Part shown: in pieces, positions 11,511 to 22,673 of the stretch
Layout of the letters: each line of letters starts with the position of its first letter
Numbering within the stretch: the stretch's first letter is position 1
NCBI GenBank assembly: GCA_964019415.1
Contig: OZ025871.1
Location: 1,759,629 to 1,823,628 of the forward strand
DNA: 64,000 bases
Reading direction: 5' to 3'
Source: Ianthella basta
Lineage: Eukaryota > Porifera > Demospongiae > Verongiida > Ianthellidae
The notes under the pieces: model-generated
Told to the model about the DNA's origin: nothing
The model's database searches: none
Seen by the model: only the letters and a program-made list of their open reading frames with translations
Program-made: the position numbers and the translations under genes

Positions 11511-11929
11511 GGTCTTTCCAACAAAAGAAGAGGCCATTTAAGTATGCCCACAAAGGTTAGGTAACGTATAAGGCTTCTTAAACAAAAATTTGAACCGGTA
11601 AAAGCTAAAAAGCACTTGGGAACCGTTGGATTGGAGAAAAATGGCTGCTATCGGTTAGAACACGCCAAGCGGTCAAATATAGCGCAAGGAGCGAGTCTCT
11701 ACGCCGCTAGGTAAGGAAGATATGCTCTATAGACGATTTTGGAAGTACATGTGTGGGTGCACTATAGTCGCGTGCGAATCGCCTCAAGGGACGGTAACGG
11801 ACAGAAACTGTACGTACCGAGCCACTATTTGAAATTGTGAAAGCGGTCAAATTGGGTCGGGTATAATTCCGGACCAAAAATGGACCGACTGGACCGGACC
11901 AATACATTAGATATAGGGGCTGTGCGGTC
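11511..11929. other. Non-coding, no feature recognised
   Basis: Mixed-composition DNA with several CpGs between the retrotransposon tail and the inverted-repeat element. A short GACCGGACC-type phrase repeats near 11870-11900. No ORF or structure is supported. Confidence 0.3.
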
Positions 11930-12975
11930 GATCAGAAAGCTGCTACTCACACTTTCGCCCTTTGTATCGACTTGTCTGCTCTAGCTTGGCTTTCTCTGTG
12001 CTTGGTACGACTCTCCAGACGGGACCAGTACGTTAGAGCACGGTTCGGCTAACCATAGATAGTAAAAACCACAGGGATTGGAAACATTAAATTTATACAT
12101 GATATTAAGCGTTACAATAATATAAATGTATGACACCGTGTATTCATGCGTGTTGACCATGCGTGGGCGCCGAAAATATCCCTTTCTCTTATTTTCTTCG
12201 AATCTCGCGTGTTGTTTGACTGTTACTGTTTATGAGACTACCAAGGTTTCTATTCTCAAACATATTTATCTACACAGAGATAGAAAGAAGCAACCAATAG
12301 CTAGTAACTTCGTAAAACGATGCACAAGCGACTGTAGAATTTGTGGCAACAAATTCTCAGCGACTAAGAAGAAAACCTTCCTAACTTTGAATGTTCTGGT
12401 TACAAAGCAAATCAAATTATCATAATAAGCGGCAAACATTACCTTTGAAAGAGATTTCACGGGCAATATCGTCGAAAATCTGTTAGCCCACAAGGTTAAC
12501 GGTGGAAACAGATACTAAGGTATACGAGGTCCGATGATCTTCGTTCTTGCGTGAATCTGTAGAGGATATGTCCGTTTATCATAATATCCGGCAAAGAACT
12601 GACTCAGCCTCGAAAGAAACGGAAGAGAACGCGGTGTTTGTGACGTTCCGAAGCGGGCAAAACCTTTTTTGGGACTTCCTTAGGCACAAGTCTATGACAC
12701 TTACGCAACGCCTACAAAAAAGAACGGGCGATGACGTCACGCATATTATCGCCGCAACACGCATGAATATTGTGCAATTGCGGAGTTGCCAATCCCTGTG
12801 GTTTTTACTATCTATGGGCTAACTGACATTTACTATTTTATATATAAAACATCCTGTCGCAAGCCGAACAGCGCTCTAATTTACTGGAGAGTCTTATCAA
12901 GCGCAAAGAAAACCATTGGAGAGTAAGACAAATCAATACAAAGGGCGAAAGTGTGAGTAGCAGCTTTTCGGTATC
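11930..12975. mobile_element. Non-autonomous element with long terminal inverted repeats
   Basis: The two ends are inverted copies over about 150-185 bp. The outer parts (11935-11972 and 12938-12975, around GCTGCTACTCACAC) and a middle part around GTTCGGCT match imperfectly. The innermost part is a perfect 29-bp inverted repeat, 12053-12081 versus 12789-12817. The 700-bp interior has only short ORFs; one (12126-12425, +) ends with a CRICGNKFSATKKK stretch that is not enough to name. The structure suggests a foldback or MITE-type DNA transposon. No target-site duplication was identified. Confidence 0.75.
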
Positions 12976-14393
12976 AAAATATTTAGCAGATGTGCCCGAG
13001 TGTGCCAGCCTGCTTTCCCTCGTGATCACATCAATCGGAAGGTCCGAGGGGCTGGCTGGGCGGTGGTAAGCAGATCTAGAGCCTCTCATCAATCAAATAG
13101 GCTCAGTTATACTTTATCTACTAGTGCGTGAACGAACAGTACAAGAGGACAGCACAAGCACAAAGGACAAAGCAAAGGACAAGCTACACGTCCATCCCGG
13201 ATTACAAGAACGCTAACTCACCAGTCAAAAGGGCAAAATATGCTAAAAACAATAGGAGATACTTCATTGCGCGAGACCAAGGCCCTGTCGCTACTACCCG
13301 CATTGAAAGTAGCCTAGACTGTACGTTCATATCACACGCAACCTTTTTATCCCGTATTACCTTCAGAATTTCCGGTTTAGAGGGTAATTACGCTATTTCC
13401 GGGACAGCTAACGATAAACCAGCGAGAACAGTCAGGAAAGGGTGTACTTGAGCAGAAAAAACGCTTAAACTTACTGGAAAAACATCTGTTCCTCTAGAGG
13501 TGGCGAGAAAACGACCCGTTACGTCGAGATTGCCTAGCGACACCATCCTCAGTCGCACCCGCCATTTTCCCTACTCCCGGACATTTTTTCCTAAGGGAGT
13601 CGTTCACCAATGTTGGCTCTGGTCTCATGTTTCACGGGCCCGCAGGGATAGCGCAAGGATTGCGACAGAGGACCCGCGTAACCGCCAGAGGGACGACGTG
13701 GTGTGACCAGCCGCTGAACGTCACGACAACGCCTTATGGGCACGTCACGACGACGCCTTGTGGGCATGGGAAGGAGGCCCACTCAGCCTAGTCCAGCCCG
13801 CTAGCTCCACTCTGGCTCCTGTGACATCATGGACAGCAGTCCTAGGGCAAACAAATGCCTAGGTATACCAGACCTACCATATAAGATGACTAAATGTATA
13901 GAAGAGACTAAAAATAAAACCAGCCATAACCCTAACCCTAACGCTAAAATCCAAGCATGCTGAAGCACATTGGCCGAGCGAGCTAACCCCAGTGGGGGCA
14001 AGCCAGATGAGCAGATTCCAAGCGAGCCACCAGCGAGGACAGCGAACGGTAACGGTAATGGTACCACCCAACTCAACTGCTCCCGTCCTACTCTATTGCT
14101 ACAACGTAGCTAAACAAGCCAGGAAAGGCAGCAAGCAGTCGACCAAGCGAACCACCAGAACGAACGGCCAAAACCAACAGTATTTTATACTAGTTACTTA
14201 GGGACTGGATAAGTAATGGAACTTATTCAGTGTAGAATATAGTCATGTCACGTGCATCTTAAAATTACTTCCGTACTTCAACATTGGTGAACATAGTGAA
14301 TCCCTTTTTCCTAAAGTGGGACAGGTATTAGGACTTACGGTACTTTCATTTAAACTTCGTTTAATTGAATAAGATCGGTAATACAACCATGGA
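12976..14393. other. CpG-containing non-coding stretch
   Basis: Several short ORFs occur on both strands but none has recognisable domains or codon structure. CTAACCCTAACCCTAACG-like sequence near 13925-13940 holds two telomere-type units only. Nothing else is supported. Confidence 0.35.
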
Positions 14394-14585
14394 TCAACAT
14401 TCAGGGCACTTCCAAAAGGACTGGACAAGGTTGCTACAGTCAGATAGCCCTACACAACAAAGATGGTGCCATTTGGAACAACTATCAGAGCAAATCCAAG
14501 TGCCCTCTTCATCAGTTCCACAGGTGATGCAAAATCTTTCATCCGCCTCTCCAGTAACAACCTGCACATGTATATCTGCCTTCAC
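14394..14585 (-). CDS. PHD-finger terminal exon or fragment
   Basis: Reads a complete C4HC3 zinc finger: FCITCGTDEEGTWICSD, then SCSKWHHLCC, ending FWKCPEC and an immediate stop at 14394-14396. PHD fingers bind histone tails; they are also common as C-terminal modules of retroelement and transposon proteins. A possible splice acceptor (ACATGTGCAG, minus strand) precedes position 14561, so the finger may be the last exon of a gene whose earlier exons I cannot find. A small ORF upstream on the same strand (14721-14915) has no recognisable domain. It is a single orphan domain in transposon-rich DNA. Confidence 0.55.
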   Translation of the reverse strand: MKADIHVQVVTGEADERFCITCGTDEEGTWICSDSCSKWHHLCCVGLSDCSNLVQSFWKCPEC

Positions 14586-16324
14586 TCTGCCTAGCTATCG
14601 TCTGTGAATTTAAATCAGCAACCAAAGTATGAATATTTTGCTGCTGTCCGGCAATTGGCAACTGCAGTAACTAATATGTATTGAATTTTACTAACTTCTC
14701 TCAAGCACAGAAGTTAGTTTCTATTGTAGCGCATGCAGTTCGATCACCAATGAGTTCAGTGTATCTTTTCGTAAGCAGATCTGGCCAACCGTTCGAATTT
14801 GGCGCGCAATCGAGATAGTGCAATTCTTAGCTCCTCCTACTTCCTGCCAAATTCTTGACGCTCCGGAAAAGATAGGGGAGAAGGAATCGGTGTCCAGCCG
14901 CCGAACGAAGGGCACTCATCTCGTTATGGCTGTGAATTATTAAACCCTGCTAGTACAACTATCAACCAAGCGCGGCGTTAGTTGGAAGTTTTGCCTGTCT
15001 ATTTCGTGCGACGTACATTTTTGCGGAGTGTCCGGGTGTTGGCCCTGCCCCGAAAATGGCGTAGCTACCCGACGTGCATGTGGCTTCGCCAAGTCCACAA
15101 ATGAAAGTTATATATTAGACCTCTGCGAGGCGTTCCTGGGAGAAAAACGCCATTTTTCGCTGACGTAACTACACGTTCGTACATGTGCACCCTTGATCGC
15201 CTAATCCTCTTTCAGTTTCGATTCAATAGTTCCACAACGCAGTGACAAGACTGTTCTAGGGCGCGTGCAGGAGATACTTCGCCCGACATTCGCCCGCGCA
15301 CCGTTTTGGAGGTTATCCGCGTCCTTGCCATTTGGCAGCCATTTTCCCTTACTGCGTGATTGCTTCCGCCCGACATTTCCGCGTTCGCTTGGCGATGAGA
15401 GCTAGCTGGCACTTCCCGTTCCACTCCACAATCCTCCTGCATTCAATGGTGTAGGTATAGTGCAGCTCTTTTATGTGCATGTAGGGGACGCCTGTGGTGT
15501 GGGTATATACGTAGCTATAGCCAATATCCCTCCAGACAGTAAGTCAGAGTGGCAGCGAAATACAATTGGGATTGTGGGAGTTACTCCGTGACCAAGCCAG
15601 TCTTGCCTACCGCCACAATGTCGTGGATAAGTAATTTGGGAGAGGGGGGGGGGGGGGGCTACAGCCCCCTAGCCCCCCTGTTCTGCTGTCATAACCTATG
15701 GCACAGCTAACTCCGCAAAATGATAGGCTAGCCAAACAGAAGTAATATATCTTGCACCCACCCACCACAGCCTACCATACGGTTGCCCACCTAACCACAT
15801 CCCACAATGTGCTACACACCCTGCCATGCAGTCAGAGCACATTCCTTTGTTGCCAATGTTGTTTGGAAGCCATTTAAGTAGATCAGCCGTTGTGCCGCCC
15901 ATGTGCAATTTGCATTTCATAAAAACTGGAGAAACAAGGGTGTGTAAAAATGTTTTCTCCAAAAACAAGGGCAGATGTAGGGATGGTGCAGTGTGTACCT
16001 GCAAGGTATGGCAAAACCACCTGGTGGAAACACCATAGGAACAAGGAGGAGGGCCGGTCCATGCAAAGAGGGGGGCCAGCCTGTCCACGCAAAACCAGGT
16101 CATTAAAGGTTCACTGTCGCATTTTTTTAATTTTTATATTGATAGTGCTTTGTGAAACATCTTCAATGATACCCATTTCAGTGTGCTCTGCCTCACGATG
16201 GGCGAGTTACGAGCGCGCAAAGTTGCAAAAAAGACCAATTATGCGTGGGCGTTTCCGGTTTTCCGGCGGCAGCAATGCCTAAACGTCGTGACGTCATAGT
16301 AGGCTCCGGAATGTTTGCATAAGT
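14586..16324. other. Non-coding, with a poly-G/poly-C hairpin
   Basis: GC-richer and CpG-containing DNA without a supported gene. At 15640-15682 a run of about 16 G is followed by CTACAGCCCCCTAGCCCCCC, which can fold back on it. Small ORFs at 15212-15442 and 15696-16103 (both -) look like chance. Confidence 0.35.
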
Positions 16325-16516
16325 ATGGAAGAGAGTAGGCCAGGCAACGGACTGAACAAGAAATCGTTATCTCCTGCGAGTCTTTATCTTACGATGAATA
16401 CGAAACTTCTTGAGGCAATGAAGGAGATGCATGCCCCTGCTGATTCTGAAATAGATCTGGGCATGCGGGTTGCGCAGCCGTACGGCACGACATCAATTTT
16501 GCGACACGACCAATAA
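16325..16516 (+). CDS. Small unrecognised ORF, possible gene start
   Basis: 63 codons beginning MEESRPGNGLNKKS and including a helix-prone TMNTKLLEAMKEMHAP stretch. It follows CG-rich sequence with a GTGACGTCA motif at 16288-16296, which can act as a CREB/ATF site. No homology is recognised and no splice structure is evident; it may be a decayed first exon. The next 380 bp (16517-16896) hold nothing recognisable. Confidence 0.2.
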   Translation: MEESRPGNGLNKKSLSPASLYLTMNTKLLEAMKEMHAPADSEIDLGMRVAQPYGTTSILRHDQ

Positions 16517-16896
16517 TTAGATGACGCCCGTTTTCAGCCCTACAAACGCCGATTCGCACCATTCTTGGACTGCTACAAGAGAATACGAAACAGAGATGGT
16601 ACACTAGCCTAGAGCTGATTTTTCACCTCCTACAAGGCGTAACAGCTGAAATACGAAGTGTGCCGAAAACATATTACGGAGCACTCGGCACGTATTTCAA
16701 GTCACTGGCTCGCACATGGCGAGACGTAAGCATCTCTCAACTCCTACTTGCTAGGTAGTAGGGCACACACAAGCTCTAGTCACAGCAAAAGATTCAGAGG
16801 AAAAACCGTCCCCTGCTCTCTACCGAGAACGGCTGCGCAGAACACCAATATAATTGAATGTAACAGTGTCAAAAGAATCACAATGGGCATAGTTCT

Positions 16897-18545
16897 TTAA
16901 GGGCAGCTTGTCCTTTTCTGCCACATCCTCTGCAGCGCCTTCCGCACTCTTCCATCTTTGCATGCCTCCTCCAGTACCCATATCACCCTCTCATCATCCT
17001 TCATGCTCTCCCATCCCACCACTATCTCATTCATCAGCCTTGCCATTTCTCTCCTCTCTTCTGCCACAAATACACACCGGCACACAAAGTGCTTGACATC
17101 TTCCACTTCACCACTGTCACAGTTCTTACAAAGTCGTTCGCCCCTACTTAACCCACACCATCTGCCAGTTTCTACCCTTAATTCTGCTGTTCCCCCCCGT
17201 AGTTTCACCATCATCCTCCTTTGCATCTTACACTCTATCTCCACACACCGTGCCTTGCATTCGGCATCCATTAAACTCCCAATCACTTCCAGCTTTGGCC
17301 GTTCCCTAGCTGCTTCCCTCCATACTTCTCTCACTTCCCTCCATGCTATGTCCTTCAACACCTGCTTTACTTCTTTCAATGTCAACCCACTCACAGCCTC
17401 AGCATCTAACCCCTTCCATTTGAACCTCACCAAACTTTGTTGTAGCTCTTTCACCCACCGCACTTTACACCCTACTTCCAAGGCTTCAAGCATCACAACT
17501 TTCAATAACCTGCCATCAGTCATCGTCATTACCTGTATATACCCAGAACTCAATACTTCTCTTCATTGCCACCCATTTCATTGGTAGCATGTTCATCTCA
17601 AATTGCAGGGAGACCAAAGGGTGTAGTCTCCCCACCCCTAAAAAGATTCTTGCCGCCCGCATCTGCACATTATCAACTGGCCCGAGTTGTGCTCCACCAC
17701 CCCATACCTCTGCCCCATACAATAGCACAGATTCAACGAGAGATTCCATCAGCCTCACAAAGGTAGCTCCTCTCACTTCCCCCACAGTGGCCCTGCACCT
17801 TCTGAGCCAGTCACTTAGTGCTCTTGCTCCCACCTTTCCTCTCTCCTCCACCATTCTCGTACCTTGCAGGTGCTCATCAATCACACACCCAAGATACTTG
17901 TACTCCTGCACCACTGCAATCTCTTCACCTCCAACATCAAACTTCTCCTCTGTCCTTTTCACACCTGTCCTTCTCACATGCATTACCCCGCATTTTTCCA
18001 CATTCACTTCAACTGACCATTCATTACACCATTCTACTAATGTGTTCAACCCATGCTTCATAGATTTTTCATCCTCTGCAAGAATCACTGCGTCATCTGC
18101 ATACAACAACACTGAGATTAGCTGACCCCTGCACTTTACCCCCACTCCTGCCTCTTTCAGCTTAATTATCAGTGAATTGATATACAAGGAGAATAACAGT
18201 GGCGAAAGGATGCATCCCTGTCTCAACCCACATGTTACTTTGAAAGGTTCACTTCGTCCCTCTCCCACCTTCACTTCACAACTCACATCCTCATAAACTG
18301 CCTTTAGGAAAGCTGAGAGGCGACCTCCTAACCCCATTCCCTCTAAACACCTCCACAACTTCCCTCTGTCCACCCTGTCATATGCCTTCTTAAAGTCAAT
18401 AAAACTGGCAAACATCCCTATCTTTGTCACTGCTTTCACCTGCCCCAATAATACCAAAGTCATTAACTGATCTCTGCACCCTCTTCCTTTTCTAAACCCT
18501 CCCTGCTCCTCTGCCACCAGCTTCCTTTCTTCAACTACATGCACC
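16897..18545 (-). mobile_element. 5'-truncated non-LTR reverse transcriptase
   Basis: Reads from RT motif GGFRKGRGCRDQLMTLVLL near 18490, through motif A FIDFKKAYDRVDR (about 18390), motif B GLRQGCILSPLLFSLYIN (about 18200) and catalytic YADDAVILAE (about 18090), to the thumb YKYLGCVIDEHLQG (about 17880). It shifts frame near 17530 and continues into a C-terminal segment with a zinc-knuckle pattern (CKNC, HFVCRC, about 17100), ending at 16897. The 5' end breaks off near 18545, next to a GT microsatellite, as is usual for target-primed insertions that stop early. The core motifs including the catalytic aspartates are intact, but the protein cannot be full length. Confidence 0.9.
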
Positions 18546-18639
18546 AACCATATATAAAGGCAACTTGTATAACCGTGACAGTGGACCTTTAACATTCACT
18601 GACTTTGAATACATTTTTACGCACCCTTATCATATGCTT

Positions 18640-19288
<649 letters not shown>

Positions 19289-20555
19289 AGAAGTTGCTGG
19301 ATTGTTAATGGCTTTGACCTTCGTCAGTTCAGCAATGTTTAATAGTGTATTGCTGTATGTGGGTGGCAATCTAATTATTGTGCTCTACAAGTGTGAACAG
19401 CAAGGTTGCCCCTCCCCACCACAATGTGATTAACATGTGTTTATCTGTCACATAGGTCCCCATATGCCTCGACCTTTGATCTTTGTGTACCAATGTGTAT
19501 TGTATTCTGTCTTCTAACACATTCTATAGTGGTTAATTTGTACTATTATAATTAGATTGTTTGGGTACAAACCCTGCTGTACTTCACAGTATCCAGTGAT
19601 TCCTTTCTTACTTAGCTTGTGTGTGCCACATGCACATAAGTTGACAGCTCATGTACATGCATATAATTATCCACATGTACATGCATGTATATATGGTCTG
19701 GAGCAGTGACTGACATGTATAAAATTTATTGCTGCCTGCTTATTTTATACACATGTCATGTACATACGTATACAATATTACTGCATGAGTACAGTTCATG
19801 CAGTGAATATAGTATTATGTCTGACTGCAAATGTGGGTGGGGCTGTGACATACTATGTCCCTCCCCCAAGTACTCTAGACAAAGGGTTCGCGATTGGCAA
19901 GTAAGTTTTGGACACACAAGTGGATGAATGAGCTATGTGCACTAGTGCATGGATGCAGTCATGATTATAATTTTCCATCTTTCTCTTCATTTCTCCCCTC
20001 CCCTCCTGGCTTGCTTTCTATACTCCATTCTATTCTTCATATACATACACATATGATTCTCGTCTTGAATTATTTCATCTTTGTGGTACAAGATAATTTG
20101 ACATTTGACGGGCATAACTGAGAGGTAATGAGAAAAGCTAAGCATCTACCTACAGGTAAATCAATGTGTGATCAAACAGACCATTACATATAAGCAAGAC
20201 AACAATGAATATATGTAAAATGCTGGATGGAATGGTCACATGCAGGTACAGTAATGTACTTAAACAACTATCCGATGGACCCACCTGTGTGTGCACATTC
20301 GGGTCTCATGCAAGCTTGTAGACCTGCCTATAGTGAATAGAATTGTGAAAACATGCTGTGTGCATAGCTGTTGCATGCTAAATCGATTGGGGACACACTG
20401 TAGTCAAAAACTGATAGTTTCCTGATATGTTTGATCCGATTCAAGACCTTATCAGTGAAATTGAGTATGTCAGATAACTGAAATATATTACTGATCGATG
20501 GAACTGCACAATATCAGATTCTTATTTGTAAAGGCCTTCATTCTGTACTCAGTGG
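19289..20555. repeat. Segmental duplication block A, copy 1
   Basis: Collinear and highly similar to 31070-32215 (copy 3). Its first 600 bp also match 27380-27905 (copy 2). Shared landmarks are the phrases CAGTTCAGCAATG, ATCCAGTGATTCCTTTCTTAC and GGTCTGGAGCAGTGACT. It contains a relic of family-1 exon 2, so the block is a decayed piece of a family-1 gene plus its introns. Confidence 0.8.
19827..19900 (+). pseudogene. Family-1 exon 2 relic (R1)
   Basis: Translates as ANVGGAVTYYVPPPSTLDKG, the exon-2 core of family 1, and is followed by an intact donor (GTAAGT). The acceptor AG has become GACT and the length is not a multiple of three. The downstream intron-2 sequence with its pyrimidine-rich tract is kept, but there is no exon 3. 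Confidence 0.7.
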
Positions 20556-20608
20556 CCATACGTTTCTTACACTAATTACGTTCCTGATCATGAGCCGTGA
20601 GCCACAGA

Positions 20609-20614
20609 TATAAA
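20609..20614 (+). promoter_or_regulatory. TATA box-like element of family-1 copy at 20715
   Basis: TATAAA about 100 bp upstream of the former start codon. Its flanks differ from the promoter module of the later copies. Confidence 0.35.
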
Positions 20615-21127
20615 ACACTAAGCGAGCGCGAACTGGGGTTCAGAGCCTCGCTACGCTCGACAACTATATACTTTTGACGAGAACGCCGCATTCAAGGCAC
20701 ATTTAGGTCGTACGGTGGCAGAACAGCCAACCCCTGCCTACCCGGGGATGGAAACAGAGACGACTCAATTGGCAGGAGAAGGACTCTTTTCTGCTCCCCC
20801 TCCAGATGCACAGAAAGCTTCTTCCGAGGCCTACCCTCCTCCGTACCCTACATGCACTGCCTATCCACAGTTGCCCATGCAGCGCTCAAGGACAACCACC
20901 TTCCCAGCCCAGCCCTCACCCTACCCAGCTGCCGCCTTACCCACCCACACAATTGCAAGACGCTCCACCTGCAGGCGCTACCGGGTACCCAGCTAGCGCG
21001 CCACCTCCGTCAGTGCCCTCAGTGAGCTATTGGCTGACTTGTGAGCTGGCTTAAGCTTTGAGTGTTCGTACCCAGAACGTCAGGCCATTTATATCAGTGT
21101 TTTATCGTGTGATCCTCTGATCTCTAG

Positions 21128-21369
21128 TAAGGTAAACCGGGGTAATTCCGTCACTATTTCAGAGCGGGGTAATTCCGTCGTGTGAGTCTACCACTACTTA
21201 TCGAGAAGGAGCGCGCTCACACCCGTTTAGGTTTAGACAGTGCAGTGGATAGGTTGTAAAACAGCAGTGTTGTGGTGACCTTAATACCCACAGCCAAGGA
21301 ACAAGAGTCCAGACAAAACCCTAGTGACGGAATTACCCTATAATGACGAAATTACCCCGGTTTACCTTA
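21128..21369. mobile_element. MITE with 24-26 bp terminal inverted repeats and TA flanks
   Basis: AGGTAAACCGGGGTAATTCC at the left end pairs with GGAATTACCC-type and ACCCCGGTTTACCT sequence at the right end. The 26-bp ends (21128-21153 and 21344-21369) differ at one base. Both are bounded by TA, the target site of Tc1/mariner-type elements. Sub-terminal GGGGTAATTCCGTC motifs repeat inside. It has no coding capacity. Confidence 0.8.
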
Positions 21370-21683
21370 TGGGTTAGTGGAATTATATATGCAATAAACT
21401 ATCATTCAAAGAAGATACCTGCATGACATTAATTATTCCTCTCGGTCAGTCTGCTGTGAAACTATATAGCTATATATGTCCATATACAGGGCCAAGTCTC
21501 TACTGTGGCCAATGGGAACGTGACCTACACCGTCCCTCCTCCAGGCTCTGCAGGAACTGGTGTAAATCCTCAGCAAGTAAGTTTATGATGCACGACTGTG
21601 AATGAATAAATCTCATCTACAATGGCATTACTTATTTTATGATTCGTTTGCTCTTTCTTTCCATCCCTACACTACTCCAACTC

Positions 21684-21708
21684 CCCCCCCCCCCCCCCCC
21701 CCCCCCCC
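21684..21708. repeat. Poly-C run in intron 2 of copy A
   Basis: About 25 consecutive C residues within the pyrimidine-rich part of the intron, followed at 21821-21855 by CT and CA repeats. Confidence 0.9.
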
Positions 21709-22130
21709 ATGGCTGATATCTGCTCCTGTCCATTTCTATTCTGTACAACATCTTGGTCTCCTCTGCACAATTCTCCACTGCACACACATATTTACCGTAC
21801 ACATGCACATGCTACTCTCTCTCTCTCTCTCTCTCATACACACACACACACACACATACATGCACATGTGCACCTCGTACATACCAAATACAAACACTCA
21901 TACACACCTCACACTATAAAATGTACATATACACATACAATTTTCAACCACACGCTACATTTGCCTGTGTATGTATGACTGTATAGAATAAGCGTGTGCT
22001 AATTTTTGTGATTGGTGTTACAGTTTGCTTCTGCATCTTCATACTCATTGTAAATGCTCTTGGGATAGGCCTTGGTGTAGGTCTCGGCCAACAGAGAGCT
22101 GCGGAGTTACGACACAGCTTCAGAAACTGA

Positions 22131-22586
22131 CCAATGTGGAGGCCGTCAGTGGCACCTGAGCCTTGCAGTACAAACACATTAGTATGCAAAGTTTAAAGGT
22201 ATAGACTATAATTATATGAAGTCTTGTTTTAGATGAAGAGTTGTTTAAATTTCCTGTAGCTATATGACACAATTAATTCACTATCCCTTAGTTGATCAGT
22301 TTTCATTAATTTTGTATAATAAATACATTATTATTATCTTTATTCAGATTCTCAGTTATAAATATTCTGCTATACATTCTCATGGTTCTATCTAGGATGC
22401 AATTTTTTTTGGGGGGGACGGTTTCAAGGAGAGCGCAAGAGCTAGGGGTCTAGGGGCATGCCCCCCCAGGAAAATTTAGGATGTTTTATCGATCTTCTGA
22501 GATTGATTCTGACATGATCTGAGAGGCAAAATGACCCCCCTGGAACCATTTTTATGCACTTATCTTGTCAGCACTTGTGTGTGTGC

Positions 22587-22617
<31 letters not shown>

Positions 22618-22673
22618 AAGTTCCATGATTTCACCCATGGTCTAAGCTTCACTATGGGTAATTGATGACTAAC
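22131..22673. other. Spacer between convergent family-1 and family-2 genes
   Basis: AT-rich with an AATAAA-type signal near 22318. A G-rich patch with GGGGCATGCCCCCCC lies near 22410-22470, and a (GT)n run at 22579-22617. I do not find the anchor exon expected for the family-2 pseudogene here. Confidence 0.4.

Larger units (their letters stand above)
8640..11520 (+). mobile_element. Non-LTR retrotransposon with Tudor-like insert in its RT
   Basis: The reverse transcriptase begins with WRALKKSNKSSSPGDNGL (about 8960), RIRLICKGS and FRPIALSSC (about 9120-9190), KGFLRNMTGVIEHIHAL (about 9280), motif A ITFLDLKNAFGSVPHDLI (about 9375) and motif B TQGVFQGDTLSPMIFLL (about 9550). The frame then changes in a T7 run near 9641. 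The new frame holds the Tudor-like module annotated separately and then catalytic motif C, KGFADDLTII (about 9970), with the thumb SLNPSKCVSLTL following. Further frame changes occur between 10690 and 10930. The C-terminal piece, QVNRLQWQRILDHTGEIAIACS, ends near 11227. The 3' UTR has AATAAA at 11505. No endonuclease was found; the 5' end near 8640 appears truncated. As read the element cannot make a full-length protein. Confidence 0.85.
20715..22130 (+). pseudogene. Family-1 proline-rich tail-anchored protein gene, copy A (broken)
   Basis: Three exons are recognisable: 20715-21021, 21490-21576 and 21987-22130. Exon 1 matches the family, but the start codon is GTG instead of ATG and a net +1 insertion near 20875 shifts the frame. 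After the shift the reading resumes as SAQGQPPSQPSPHP and ends PASAPPPSVPS at the donor. Exon 2 is in frame (GQVSTVANGNVTYTVPPP). Exon 3 begins with the basic NKR and gives a helix ending NALGIGLGVGLG, with a 13-residue tail longer than in other copies. Exon 3 is subtype 1. Intron 1 holds a TA-flanked MITE. Intron 2 has a long poly-C run, CT repeats and scattered CA. The intact exons 2 and 3 imply recent loss, or use of another start. Confidence 0.8.

Noticed and set aside
13922..13942. CCCTAACCCTAA-like sequence suggesting a telomere
   Set aside because: Only two to three units inside ordinary sequence; far too short for a telomere or interstitial telomeric tract.
16908..18125. Plus-strand Ser/Pro/Thr-rich ORFs
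   Set aside because: Antisense to the reverse transcriptase at 16897-18545, whose motifs are unmistakable on the minus strand.
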